DNA of 64,000 nucleotides, taken from positions 186,001 to 250,000 of the forward strand of contig NZ_AP022847.1 of the NCBI RefSeq assembly GCF_015100395.1, in the 5' to 3' direction. Position 1 is the stretch's first letter. Each line of letters begins with the position of its first letter. The notes below the pieces were generated by a model, which was given only the letters and a program-made list of their open reading frames with translations, was not told where the DNA came from and made no database searches. This document shows, one piece after another, positions 22,049 through 31,691 of this stretch. The stretch is from Nitrosophilus alvini. GTDB taxonomy: Bacteria; Campylobacterota; Campylobacteria; Campylobacterales; Nitratiruptoraceae. Position numbers and translations under genes: made by a program.

Positions 22049-23196
22049 AACAAAGTCCTATAAAATTTTTCTTTATAAAACAAAGCCAAGAAACCTATAC
22101 TTTCGAATAAAATTAAATATGGAGTAATTTGAATTCTATGCCTTGGTCCCTGCAGTTCAGAAAATGAACCATAAAACACTATAACAATCAATAAGACAAA
22201 ACTAATTAAATAGAATATTTGTGTATTTATTCTCCTGAAAATCCAATAACCATATAAAAGAAAAGGGAAAAACATCCAATGCAAGATGGATGAAAAATAT
22301 AAAAACTGATAAGATTCTTCCAAATTAAACGGCATAGGTGTCAGTAAGAATCTAACAGTACCTATTATAGGATTTGAAAAAAACGACATAAATAAATTCC
22401 AGTAATGAGGAAAAAAATTGATTATTGCAGCTATTAATAAAAAAGGAATGGAAAAAAACAGAAAAAATCCCACCACTTTTAAGTTGAAATTTTTAATAGT
22501 TTTGAGTTTTATAAATATTTTATATAGAAGATATGAAATAAATATCAAATAAGGCAAATAGAATCGTAAAAAAGTCAAAATAACCACACTTATGAAAATA
22601 TAAATTAAAGGAACGATCTTTTTTTTATTTTCTATTTTGATCAAATTATATAAAATAACCAAAAACAGGAACTGTGCTAAAAAATCTTTTATATTTATTA
22701 TGCTGCTCCAAAACAGTGTATCCCAATGTATCAAATAAAAAACTGCAATTAAAAGTGATATTTTTTTAGAAAACTTCAACAAAAGAAGAAAGTTATATAA
22801 AATCCAAGAAATGAAATAGGTTAATATTATATTTAATGCTACAGGAGAAAAATAATTATTACCGAAAACATTAAATGCAGCTACATTATATAATTGATAA
22901 ACAATATGTTTGGTTGAGAAAAAATTAACCAGATCATTGGGATTAAAAATCAAAGTAAACAGCGTTTTATTTTGATTAATGATATCTTCAGTCTGTTTTA
23001 AATAACTCCAGTCATCAAGAAGCGTAAATGTTCCATCAAAAAAAAGATAGAAATAGATAAAGAAAAATGTGGTTTTAATAGATGCGATAAAAAATGAAAT
23101 ATATATATTTTTAGAGTAAATAAAAACAACAGTTACACCAAAGATGAATATAACAAGACTTATAAAAAACAGATTGTCGGGATTATAAAACTCCAT
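22036..23196 (-). CDS. Multi-pass membrane protein, candidate Wzy polymerase
   Basis: 386 residues, very hydrophobic, with roughly ten membrane helices and a larger loop near the N-terminus (DDWSYLKQTEDI) and another near GPRHRIQ at the C-terminus. The position within a locus having wzx, wzz and glycosyltransferases, and the lack of any other candidate, make Wzy-type repeat-unit polymerase the best call. A GT-C glycosyltransferase is a real alternative because of the acidic DDW motif in the first loop. Wzy proteins have little sequence conservation, so this is based on topology and context. Confidence 0.6.
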   Translation of the reverse strand: MEFYNPDNLFFISLVIFIFGVTVVFIYSKNIYISFFIASIKTTFFFIYFYLFFDGTFTLLDDWSYLKQTEDIINQNKTLFTLIFNPNDLVNFFSTKHIVYQLYNVAAFNVFGNNYFSPVALNIILTYFISWILYNFLLLLKFSKKISLLIAVFYLIHWDTLFWSSIINIKDFLAQFLFLVILYNLIKIENKKKIVPLIYIFISVVILTFLRFYLPYLIFISYLLYKIFIKLKTIKNFNLKVVGFFLFFSIPFLLIAAIINFFPHYWNLFMSFFSNPIIGTVRFLLTPMPFNLEESYQFLYFSSILHWMFFPFLLYGYWIFRRINTQIFYLISFVLLIVIVFYGSFSELQGPRHRIQITPYLILFESIGFLALFYKEKFYRTLFCIK

Positions 23197-24278
23197 CAGA
23201 TGTTTTCCAATACCTTTTCATATCTTTTTATAATTTCTTTTATTTCAAATTTTTCTTTTACAAGATTTTTAATTAATAAACTATTCCATTTTAATTGTAT
23301 TGATTTTTTTATTGCAATAGCTAATTGTTCTGTATTCTCACACTCAACTAAAAAACCATTTAATCCATCTTTTATAATTTCTCGAGTTCCTCCGAGACAA
23401 TTAAATGCAACTACAGGTAGTCCGCATGCATTCGCTTCCAATAAAACATTTGGAAAGCCTTCATATTTTGAAGTCAATATAAATAGATCAGCTTGAGCCA
23501 TATATTTATATGGATTTTTCTTAAAACCTTTAAACGTTATTCTATCTTCTATACCAAGATTTTTTGTCAGCATTAAAAGGTTTTCTTTTTCTTCTCCATC
23601 GCCTATTACTGTTAAAAAGAATTTTTCATCTAATTTTACAAAAGCTTTTAAAAGAAGATCATAACCTTTTACCTTATCCAATCTTCCCACAGCCAAAAGA
23701 TTTATCTTGTCATTATTAAATAATTTTTCGCCAGTTTTAGCTGATTTATCAATTTTATCAAAATCTATTGGATTGTTAATAACCACCATCTTTTTATCTG
23801 GAATATTATAATTTTTAATAAGATCACTTTTCATAAAGTTTGATTGACAGATGATAAGATCAAAATTTTTATAAAAATTTTTATATAAAAAATCAAATAG
23901 ATTAGGGTGTTTTTCCTGCTGATTTTGAACGGAAACTATACTCGATTCCCTGGCAATAAATTTTACCTTTTTACTAAATATGGGCTTAATAATCGATATC
24001 AAAAGATTCAAATATCCCAATGTAGAAAATACAATATCCGGTTTTTTCTGTTTTATCAAATAAATTATTTTAAAAATTGAATATCTTGCCTGTTTTACAT
24101 CTAAATCGATTATTTCTATATCTCTTGGTAAATCATCCAAATATTTACCTTCTTTTCTTAATAAAGCTAATAAAATCTCAAACTTGCTTCTATCCAAATG
24201 ATTTAATATTATTGATATTACTCTTTCACTACCTCCCCCTCTCATAGAAGGCACGATAAAAAAAATCTTCTTTTTCAT
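23196..24278 (-). CDS. Glycosyltransferase, GT4 family
   Basis: 360 residues. GT-B fold with N-terminal MRGGGSERV, central VGRLDKVKGYDLLLKAF and the donor-binding region LTSKYEGFPNVLLEANACGLP, then NCLGGTREI. These are the standard landmarks of PglH/WbnK-like retaining transferases. The stop codon overlaps the start of the wzy-like gene, and its own ATG overlaps the stop of the GT2 gene upstream by four bases. Sugar specificity unknown. Confidence 0.88.
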   Translation of the reverse strand: MKKKIFFIVPSMRGGGSERVISIILNHLDRSKFEILLALLRKEGKYLDDLPRDIEIIDLDVKQARYSIFKIIYLIKQKKPDIVFSTLGYLNLLISIIKPIFSKKVKFIARESSIVSVQNQQEKHPNLFDFLYKNFYKNFDLIICQSNFMKSDLIKNYNIPDKKMVVINNPIDFDKIDKSAKTGEKLFNNDKINLLAVGRLDKVKGYDLLLKAFVKLDEKFFLTVIGDGEEKENLLMLTKNLGIEDRITFKGFKKNPYKYMAQADLFILTSKYEGFPNVLLEANACGLPVVAFNCLGGTREIIKDGLNGFLVECENTEQLAIAIKKSIQLKWNSLLIKNLVKEKFEIKEIIKRYEKVLENI

Positions 24279-25174
24279 TTTTTTAAATTGTCCTTTATAT
24301 ACATTAAAAAAGCCACTGGAAAAATAAAAGGTAATAAAAGTTTATTTTGAATTTTTATACATCCAAAAAATAATTCTTTATTATAAAATGAAAATCTCAA
24401 ACAATTTATCATAAATTTAATCTTATACTTTAATGGGATTGGTAAATTAAATTCTTTATAATAGTTATATATTGTACCATTTGGATTATTAATCATTAAC
24501 TGAATAGCATTTGAAGATAAAGAGTCTTCATTAATCTCATAAATTCTTAAAGGTTCATTTATATATCTCGTTATATAAAATTTTGAAACTTCAAACCAAA
24601 CACTACTTTTAGGAATAAAATTTTCTCCCTCAAATTCTTTAAAAGGAAATCTTTTTAAAACATCTGTTCTTTGAAATCCCCACTTTTTACCTTTAATTTT
24701 AAAAATAAAGGTAGTTTCAAAACTATTAGAATCAAAAATATCTTTTGGATATTTATCTCCTATAATATTTCCATTTTTATCTATACAAAGACCTGTTACT
24801 GCTGAGAAATTCTCTTTTTCATTATCTGGAATTAAATCCCAATAATATTTCAATTTTTCCAAAGCATCAGGTAAAAATCTATCATCACTATCTGCTGTTA
24901 AAAAAAATTTTCCTTTTGCTTCTTTTACGCCTTTATTAAAAGCTCTATGTTTTCCTCCATTCTCTTGATAGATATATCTAATAGGGAAATTACTTTTTTT
25001 AAACTCTTCTACCACTTCTTTTGTATTATCTTTACTTCCATCATCTACAATCAACCATTCAAAATCCATTAAAGTCTGAGATTTTAAACTTTCAAATACT
25101 CTGTGTATTAAATGAGCTCTGTTATAAGTTGGCGTAAAAACAGTAAAAGTATATTTATATTCCATTACATCCAC
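24275..25174 (-). CDS. Glycosyltransferase, GT2 family
   Basis: 299 residues with a GT-A fold: FTPTYNRAHLIHRVFESL at the N-terminus, VDDGSKDNT, and the DxD-type TADSDDRF metal-binding site. The C-terminal end is hydrophobic (about residues 270-295). GT2 enzymes are usually inverting transferases that use a UDP/dTDP-sugar. It overlaps the asparagine-synthase-like gene by 10 bases. Confidence 0.88.
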   Translation of the reverse strand: MDVMEYKYTFTVFTPTYNRAHLIHRVFESLKSQTLMDFEWLIVDDGSKDNTKEVVEEFKKSNFPIRYIYQENGGKHRAFNKGVKEAKGKFFLTADSDDRFLPDALEKLKYYWDLIPDNEKENFSAVTGLCIDKNGNIIGDKYPKDIFDSNSFETTFIFKIKGKKWGFQRTDVLKRFPFKEFEGENFIPKSSVWFEVSKFYITRYINEPLRIYEINEDSLSSNAIQLMINNPNGTIYNYYKEFNLPIPLKYKIKFMINCLRFSFYNKELFFGCIKIQNKLLLPFIFPVAFLMYIKDNLKK

Positions 25175-27066
25175 CTTTCATACCACATCTCAAATATTAA
25201 AATAAACCAAAGCCTCTGTACGTTTTCTTTATTGCCTTGTAGATAGCTATCTCTAAGCTTTAAAACCTCTTCGGAAACAAATATACCTTCCTTTTCAAGT
25301 CTATTTTTATCCAAATAAGTTAAAAAGTATTTTTTTAATTCATCTCTAAACCATTCCACTATCGGAACACCAAAACCCATTTTCGGTCTGTCCATCATCT
25401 CTTTTGGCAAATATTTATGAACAATCTGTTTTAAGAGCCATTTTTTTTCGCCATTTTTAATTTTCAAGTTAGAGGGCAACTGAGCAACGAACTCTATAAT
25501 TCTATGATCAAGCAAAGGTTCTCTTCCTTCCAAACTTATACTCATAGTCGCTCTGTCTACTTTAGTCAAAATATCATCCACCATATATGTTTTATAATCG
25601 ATGGCCAGCATCTGATCTATATCATCATTATTTTGATTTAGTAAATTTATTAAATCAAAATTTGTCTGGATATATCTTGGTTCATTTTTCAATAACTTTT
25701 TTAACTCTTTAAGTGTAAAATGTTGGCTTGTATACTGCATAGCTTTTGATGAACTGTTTGATTTTAAAATATTTTTAACTTTTTCGTACCTTGTTTTATA
25801 ATTGTATGTTTTATTAAATACCGGTATAAAATCTGGGTTTACATAATTCATCAGTTTTGAAATGATTGGTAAAGAAAAAGAGGGGAATTGTTTAAAGAAA
25901 TTATAATATTTCAAAGAAGTGTTATATTTTCCATAACCTCCGAATATCTCGTCTCCACCATCGGCACTTAAACTTACCGTAACTTTTTCCCTTGCTAATC
26001 TACTAACAAGAGTTGTGGGGATTGCACTACTGTCACCAAAAGGCTCATCATATATTTCCGGCAATAAAGGAATTATTTCTACTGCATCTTTTTGAGTGCA
26101 GTAATATTCAGTATGATCTGTTCCAAGATAATTTGCAACTTCTTTTGCATAAGGCGCTTCATCATACCCTTTTTCATAAAATCCTATTGTAAAAGTTTTA
26201 ATCTTTTCCGTTTTTTCACTTTGTAAAAGTGCAGTTACTGCACTGCTATCATATCCGCCGCTTAAAAACATTCCCACTGGAACATCAGAAACCATCCTAT
26301 ATTCAAAAGCAGATTTTAAAAGCTTTTCTGTTTCGTTGATTGCTTCTTTTGTATCAATAGAAAGTTTTGGTTTATTATAAAAATCAAAAATATTCCAATA
26401 CTGTTTTTCCTCAATTTTTTTTTGTTTTAAATCAATTTTTAAATAATATCCCGCTTTTAATTTCCTGGTCCACTTAAAAATCGAATATGGTTCCGGAATA
26501 TATCCATATTGAAGGTATAAACTAAGACTGTCTAAATCTATCTCTTTTTTAAATAAAGGATTTTTATGGAAAGACTTTAATTCACTTGAGAACATCAATA
26601 AATTATCTTTAAAATAATAATAAAGAGGTTTAACGCCAGCTCTATCTCTGATTAAAACGACTTCTTGCTCTTTTTTATCATAAATTGTTATTGCAAACAT
26701 TCCTATAAATTTATAAATCGCCTCTATATTCCATCTATGATAGGCTTTCAATATCACTTCTGTATCAGAATTTGATTCAAATGTATATCCATATTTTTCA
26801 AGTTCAGCTTTAATTTCTTTAAAATTGTAAATCTCTCCATTATAAACTATCTCCAAGTTTTCAAAACTCATAGGCTGATGACCATGTTTTGAAAGATCCA
26901 ATATTGAAAGCCTCCTATGGCCAAGTCCAATATTTGCATTATTTAGATCATAAAAACTATATCCACTATCATCAGGACCTCTATGATGTAATACGTCGGT
27001 CATAATTTTTAAAACTAATTTATCTGATTTTTTATTAAAATCAATAAATCCCGCTATCCCGCACAT
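25165..27066 (-). CDS. AsnB-like glutamine amidotransferase of a polysaccharide locus
   Basis: 633 residues. The N-terminal class II glutaminase domain keeps the catalytic Cys2 (MCGIAGFI) and the RHRRLSILD-type GHRRLSILD loop. The C-terminal ATP-pyrophosphatase domain has the PP-loop SGGYDSSAV (about residue 262). The length and its place in an O-antigen-like operon match the WbpS/WbtH subgroup, which are thought to amidate uronic acids of surface polysaccharides rather than make free asparagine. The dehydrogenase at 35009-36301 supplies a candidate uronate. True asparagine synthetase remains possible. Confidence 0.9.
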   Translation of the reverse strand: MCGIAGFIDFNKKSDKLVLKIMTDVLHHRGPDDSGYSFYDLNNANIGLGHRRLSILDLSKHGHQPMSFENLEIVYNGEIYNFKEIKAELEKYGYTFESNSDTEVILKAYHRWNIEAIYKFIGMFAITIYDKKEQEVVLIRDRAGVKPLYYYFKDNLLMFSSELKSFHKNPLFKKEIDLDSLSLYLQYGYIPEPYSIFKWTRKLKAGYYLKIDLKQKKIEEKQYWNIFDFYNKPKLSIDTKEAINETEKLLKSAFEYRMVSDVPVGMFLSGGYDSSAVTALLQSEKTEKIKTFTIGFYEKGYDEAPYAKEVANYLGTDHTEYYCTQKDAVEIIPLLPEIYDEPFGDSSAIPTTLVSRLAREKVTVSLSADGGDEIFGGYGKYNTSLKYYNFFKQFPSFSLPIISKLMNYVNPDFIPVFNKTYNYKTRYEKVKNILKSNSSSKAMQYTSQHFTLKELKKLLKNEPRYIQTNFDLINLLNQNNDDIDQMLAIDYKTYMVDDILTKVDRATMSISLEGREPLLDHRIIEFVAQLPSNLKIKNGEKKWLLKQIVHKYLPKEMMDRPKMGFGVPIVEWFRDELKKYFLTYLDKNRLEKEGIFVSEEVLKLRDSYLQGNKENVQRLWFILIFEMWYERWM

Positions 27067-28142
27067 TTACATACCTTCATTATTAATTACTGAATAAATC
27101 ATGGTTTCCCATTCGTCAGCAATTTTTTTTACATCAAGTATTTCACTGATTTTTAAAGCATTTTGAGCCAACAAATCTCTTTTATTTTCATCGTCTATTA
27201 AACTTCTTATTGCTTTGCTTAATTCATCTACATTTCCATTCTTTACCAATATACCGTTTTCATTATTATTTATTATCTCGCTTGGTCCCGTTAAGCAATC
27301 AAATGCAACACAGGCACAGCCATATCCCATAGCTTCAACCAAAACGTTGGGAAAACCTTCCATTCTTGAAGATAGTACAAAAATAGATGCCCTTCTATAA
27401 TAATCTTCAATATTTTTTTTCTTCCTATCAAAAAAACTTTATTTTCTAAATTTAGCTTTTTAATTAAATCTTGTAGATTTTTTCTCTCTTCACCTTCTCC
27501 AACAATAATCAATTTCCAATCTGTATCAATAGTTGAATAGGCTTTTAAAAGTCTATCGAATCCTTTATTGTAATCTATTCTTCCAACACCTAAAATAATA
27601 TGTTTTTTTTTAAAAAAATTATTTTTTTTGGAATTTTTTATAAATAGCGGATTATATATTATTTGACAGTTTTTATGAAAATCATATTTTGATTTATCAT
27701 ATTTGGATTGAACGATCAATCCATCAGCGAAAGGATAAACAGCTCTTCTAAGAAATCTCCAAACTTTTGATTTTAGGAAATTATAATTACTTCTTTCAGA
27801 AACAATAATCTTTTTACCAACTAATTTTGAAGCAACAATAGATAAAATGTTAGTTCTCGTCAAAAAACTAATTATAATATCGGGATTCTCTTTTTTAATT
27901 GTTTTTGACAATACTTTTATTCTATTAAAATTATTTGACAAACCATCAATAAACGATTTTGCAGATTTAGATAAATTAAGACTTATTACTTTAACGTTTG
28001 AATCAATATCATAAAAAATTGTATCAGTTGATAATAAAACTATAGTTATTTCGTATTTTTTTACAAGATAATTGGCAAGTGTCACTAATACTCTTTCAGA
28101 TCCACCGGTTCCAAGAGATGATATCACAAATAAAATTTTCAT
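27067..28142 (-). pseudogene. Glycosyltransferase (GT4), frameshifted at an A8 tract
   Basis: Two overlapping minus-strand frames make one GT4 enzyme of about 358 residues. The upstream part (ATG 28142) has the GTGGSERV motif and VGRIDYNKGFDRLL; the downstream part restarts as EGFPNVLVEAMGYG, the donor-site motif. The break is at a run of eight A on the coding strand (plus-strand T8, 27413-27420): one more A would give RKKNIEDYYRRASIFVLSSR joining the two halves. As read, the upstream frame continues into 44 unrelated residues and stops at 27291. This could be a phase-variable OFF state, transcriptional slippage or a sequencing error. Confidence 0.85.
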
Positions 28143-28151
28143 TATAAGCCA

Positions 28152-29090
28152 TTATTTTTTTATAAATAAATTAAAAATTAAATTTTTTACACTTCTTGGA
28201 TAAAAGAAGATTACTAAAGCATATTCATAATTTTTCAATATGTAACTAAACAATTCTTTTATAGCTTTATTGTTCTTTGATTTAAGCAATCCGATCAATA
28301 CCATATATAAGTAATTTTTTATCATTCTTTTTTTCCATTTATACAAACTATCTCGGTCTATAATTTTTTGTTTGATTGCAAATTCATATGGAGTCAAAAT
28401 ATAGTCAAGGTTTTTGATTAAATCATTTAATTCTGCTTTTTGTGCAATAGACTGACTATGAACTCTATAAACAGATACGTGGTCTTCAATAAATCCGATT
28501 TTGCCTATTAAACTTAATTTTAAAAATTCTAACCAATCAGAGCTGTTTATATTTTTCTTAAAGACATCAAGTTTTTTTATTTCATTTACATTAAAAATAG
28601 TTGTGGCCAAAAAATAAACCAGTTGATTCAAATGGTAATTTAAAAACACATCTAATCCATTCATAATTTTAGGAAATTTCCTATTTATTTTAATTTTTAT
28701 ATTTTTATCCTCAAGATATTCTACTTGATTGGCATGAACAATCACCAAATCTTCAAATTTCATGATTAGTTTTACAGCTTTACTAATATAACTATTATCG
28801 ATAAAATAATCATCATCTGACAATATAATGGCCCAATCACCGGAAATATATTCATATAAAGCTCTTCTCCAGTTGCCTGTCATTCCAAGATTTTTTTCAT
28901 TTCTAAAATATTTGAATCTTTTATCAGACAAGTATTTTTTGACAACTTCTTCTGTCTTATCAGTTGAACAATTGTCTGAAACAACTATTTCAAGATTTGG
29001 ATAATCTTGTGCTAAAGCACTCTCTATCGCCTGAACAAGATAGTCGGCTCTATTATAAGTAGGTATTATGATGCTAACTTTCGGTAACAT
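28152..29090 (-). CDS. Glycosyltransferase, GT2 family
   Basis: 312 residues from ATG 29090, chosen because family homology starts there (LPKVSIIIPTYNRADYL); an ATG nine codons upstream would overlap wzx more deeply. GT-A landmarks are VSDNCSTDKT and the metal-binding LSDDDYF. The C-terminus is basic and hydrophobic. It lies just downstream of the wzx flippase gene, overlapping by 17 bases. Specificity unknown. Confidence 0.87.
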   Translation of the reverse strand: MLPKVSIIIPTYNRADYLVQAIESALAQDYPNLEIVVSDNCSTDKTEEVVKKYLSDKRFKYFRNEKNLGMTGNWRRALYEYISGDWAIILSDDDYFIDNSYISKAVKLIMKFEDLVIVHANQVEYLEDKNIKIKINRKFPKIMNGLDVFLNYHLNQLVYFLATTIFNVNEIKKLDVFKKNINSSDWLEFLKLSLIGKIGFIEDHVSVYRVHSQSIAQKAELNDLIKNLDYILTPYEFAIKQKIIDRDSLYKWKKRMIKNYLYMVLIGLLKSKNNKAIKELFSYILKNYEYALVIFFYPRSVKNLIFNLFIKK

Positions 29091-30369
29091 TATATTCCTT
29101 GAGGATTTTTTTTGCAAACAAAACGTATAAAATCAGGTTGATTAACTGTGCAATAGTAGCAGCAACGGGTATAGAATATATTCCTATAATTTCTTTTAAA
29201 AAAAATGAAATAAAAAAATAGGTCACTATAAATATAGTATTTGTAGTTATAAAGATTTTACTTCTTTTGGATGAAATACCTATCGGTGTTACAGAAGATT
29301 CTAAAGTTAAAATAAAATACCAAACTGACAGAAAAAGAAACATCATTTCAATCATCCAAATATTTTGCGTTGTAAGTTTTGATGATAAAATCGGTAAAAT
29401 ATAAGGAATAATCAAAAAAACTATCACTGAAAAAACTACATACAAAATCAGTACAATTTTTAGATACTGTATTGCTGATTTTTTAATTTCATCGTATTTT
29501 TTGTTAGAAAAAAGCTTTGATACTTTTACAACAAAAACCCTATGCGACGGACCTGTTGTAAGAGAGTAAACGATTTGTATCAATCTTTGGGCATAGTAAA
29601 ATATAGATGCGTAACTACTTGGTAAAACTGCCAAAATATTACTTGTAATAGGCGTAAATAAAAGATTATGAATATTGTGTCCGAATCTCATTGAAATACT
29701 GTTTTTTATAAAACTTGCTGCAAGCTTGTGCTTTAAAACAATATTAAAAGGCACATTAATATATTTAAAAATAAAATAGATACTAATAGATAATGATATT
29801 ACGGTTCCTATTATTCTTGCTATTAATATCGGTTCAATATTATTTAGTTTAAATATCAAGGAATATATCAACATCAATAAAGTCATAAAACCGGGTATCA
29901 TTTCTAAAATATAGGGAAGAGAAAAGTGCATTTCTGCATTTAAAAATCTGATATTGACATATAAAGCTAAATTAAAAATTCCACTAAAAACCAAAATTGT
30001 AACACTCTTTACAAGAAGGTCTCTTCTTTCTGGATCAATGCCAAATGCATATAGTTCCACCAGAAAGTTTCTAAAAATATAAAATATTAAGAACATAACA
30101 AGTCCTGTAGCTAAAGAGAAGAATAGTGAAAAATTATAAAATTTATAAGCATATTCATTACCGACGGTCTTAGCATCATTATAAAAATACATAAACTGTT
30201 CAACAAACATTAATTGCAATAAACTTATAGAAGAGAAAATTGCAATACTCATCAAATAAACATCTGCTTTATAGGAAACACCAAATAGTTTTAATAAAAT
30301 AACAGAGTTTAATATACTTATTAATATCTGTATCAGAACAAGAAAATTATATTTTATTTTAAACATCAA
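29074..30369 (-). CDS. wzx: Polysaccharide flippase, Wzx/MurJ-like (MOP superfamily)
   Basis: 431 residues with about 12 evenly spaced hydrophobic helices and a short basic C-terminus, typical of MOP-superfamily lipid-linked oligosaccharide flippases. It has no ATPase domain, so the locus is Wzx/Wzy- rather than ABC-dependent. The start ATG overlaps the rfbH stop by four bases. It would move undecaprenyl-linked repeat units across the inner membrane. Some MOP proteins (MurJ-like) act on other lipids, but the context favours Wzx. Confidence 0.85.
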   Translation of the reverse strand: MMFKIKYNFLVLIQILISILNSVILLKLFGVSYKADVYLMSIAIFSSISLLQLMFVEQFMYFYNDAKTVGNEYAYKFYNFSLFFSLATGLVMFLIFYIFRNFLVELYAFGIDPERRDLLVKSVTILVFSGIFNLALYVNIRFLNAEMHFSLPYILEMIPGFMTLLMLIYSLIFKLNNIEPILIARIIGTVISLSISIYFIFKYINVPFNIVLKHKLAASFIKNSISMRFGHNIHNLLFTPITSNILAVLPSSYASIFYYAQRLIQIVYSLTTGPSHRVFVVKVSKLFSNKKYDEIKKSAIQYLKIVLILYVVFSVIVFLIIPYILPILSSKLTTQNIWMIEMMFLFLSVWYFILTLESSVTPIGISSKRSKIFITTNTIFIVTYFFISFFLKEIIGIYSIPVAATIAQLINLILYVLFAKKILKEYNVTES

Positions 30370-31691
30370 TGATTTTTTACAAACTCTTGTATTTTTTCAA
30401 TCATATACTCAATTGCTTCGTCTTTTATTCCGGGATAAACTCCCAACCAAAAACTATCTCTCATAATTTTATCTGTGTTTTTAAGATCACCGATAATTTT
30501 GTAATCCTTACCTTTTTCTAAAGATTCAAACATAGGATGTCTTATCATGTTTCCTGCAAAAAGATTTCTTGTTTGTATATTATGCTCTTCCAAATATTTA
30601 ACAAGCTCATTTCTGTTAAACCCTACATTATCTTTTAATGTGATTAAAAACCCGAACCAGCTAACGTCACTGTCTCTTTGAGGTGTAACCAGTACAAACT
30701 TATCAATATTTTTCAATCCCTCATATAATTTTTGCCAATTCTTCTCTCTTTTTTTTATAAAATAAGGAAGTTTATCAAGTTGAGCAACACCGATAGCAGC
30801 CTGCATATCGGTTATTTTAAGGTTAAAACCAAAATGACTGTAAACATATTTATGGTCATAGCCTTTAGGAAGAGAGCCAAATTGTTGTGAAAATCTATGA
30901 CCACATGTATTATCTACTCCGCTTTCGCACCAACAATCCCTTCCCCAATCTCTAAGACTAAGCATAATCTTTTTTAAAAGAGGATCGTTAGTATAAACTG
31001 CTCCACCCTCTCCCATAGTAATATGATGTGGAGGATAGAAACTGCTTGTTCCTATATCTCCCCAAGTACCGGTATATTTTCCTTTATACCTGCTTCCCAA
31101 AGCATCACAGTTATCTTCTATTAACCAAAGATTATATTTATCACAAATATTTTTGACTCTCTCAATATCAAAAGGATTCCCTAACGTATGAGCTATCATT
31201 ATAGCCTTCGTTTTAGGAGAAACTGCCTTTTCAATTTCGTTTGGATCAATATTGAAAGTATCAAGCTCCATATCCACAAAAACAGGTATTGCACCAAATT
31301 GAACTATAGGCGCAACTGTAGTCGGAAAGCCAGCAGCAACTGTAATAACTTCATCACCTCTTTGAATTTGCCTATCTTTAAGCAGAGGTGACGTCAAAGC
31401 GAAAAAAGCCAATAGATTTGCACTGCTGCCGCTATTTACACTTAAAACATATCTAACACCTAAAAAATCTGCCAATTTTGCCTCAAACTCTTTTGCATAT
31501 TTTCCAAAAGTTAACCAAAAATCCAAACCACTTTCAATCAAATTTATCATTTCATGTTCATCAAATATACGTCCTGCATAATTAACTCGAGATTGTCCTG
31601 GAATGAACTCTTTTTCCTGTTCTGGTTTATGAACACTTTTGTAATATTCAACTATCTTCTCAAATATCTCTTTTTTTAATCTATCTTTCAT
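30366..31691 (-). CDS. rfbH: CDP-4-keto-6-deoxyglucose-3-dehydratase (E1)
   Basis: 441 residues from ATG 31691 (TAATG junction with the preceding stop). It is a PMP-dependent, DegT-fold enzyme: the usual PLP lysine is replaced by histidine in FYPPHHITMGEGG (His 222/223). The [2Fe-2S] ligand pattern C-x57-C-x-C-x7-C known for E1 is exactly present (C195, C253, C255, C263; segments EDNCDALG and RDCWCESG). It removes the C3 hydroxyl of CDP-4-keto-6-deoxyglucose with electrons from an E3 reductase. No E3 (ddhD/ascD) gene is in the window. Confidence 0.95.
   Translation of the reverse strand: MKDRLKKEIFEKIVEYYKSVHKPEQEKEFIPGQSRVNYAGRIFDEHEMINLIESGLDFWLTFGKYAKEFEAKLADFLGVRYVLSVNSGSSANLLAFFALTSPLLKDRQIQRGDEVITVAAGFPTTVAPIVQFGAIPVFVDMELDTFNIDPNEIEKAVSPKTKAIMIAHTLGNPFDIERVKNICDKYNLWLIEDNCDALGSRYKGKYTGTWGDIGTSSFYPPHHITMGEGGAVYTNDPLLKKIMLSLRDWGRDCWCESGVDNTCGHRFSQQFGSLPKGYDHKYVYSHFGFNLKITDMQAAIGVAQLDKLPYFIKKREKNWQKLYEGLKNIDKFVLVTPQRDSDVSWFGFLITLKDNVGFNRNELVKYLEEHNIQTRNLFAGNMIRHPMFESLEKGKDYKIIGDLKNTDKIMRDSFWLGVYPGIKDEAIEYMIEKIQEFVKNH

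Noticed and set aside
22036-23196. Assignment of the membrane protein as WaaL ligase
   Set aside because: No ligase landmarks could be seen, and the presence of Wzx and Wzz makes a polymerase more likely; it remains tentative.
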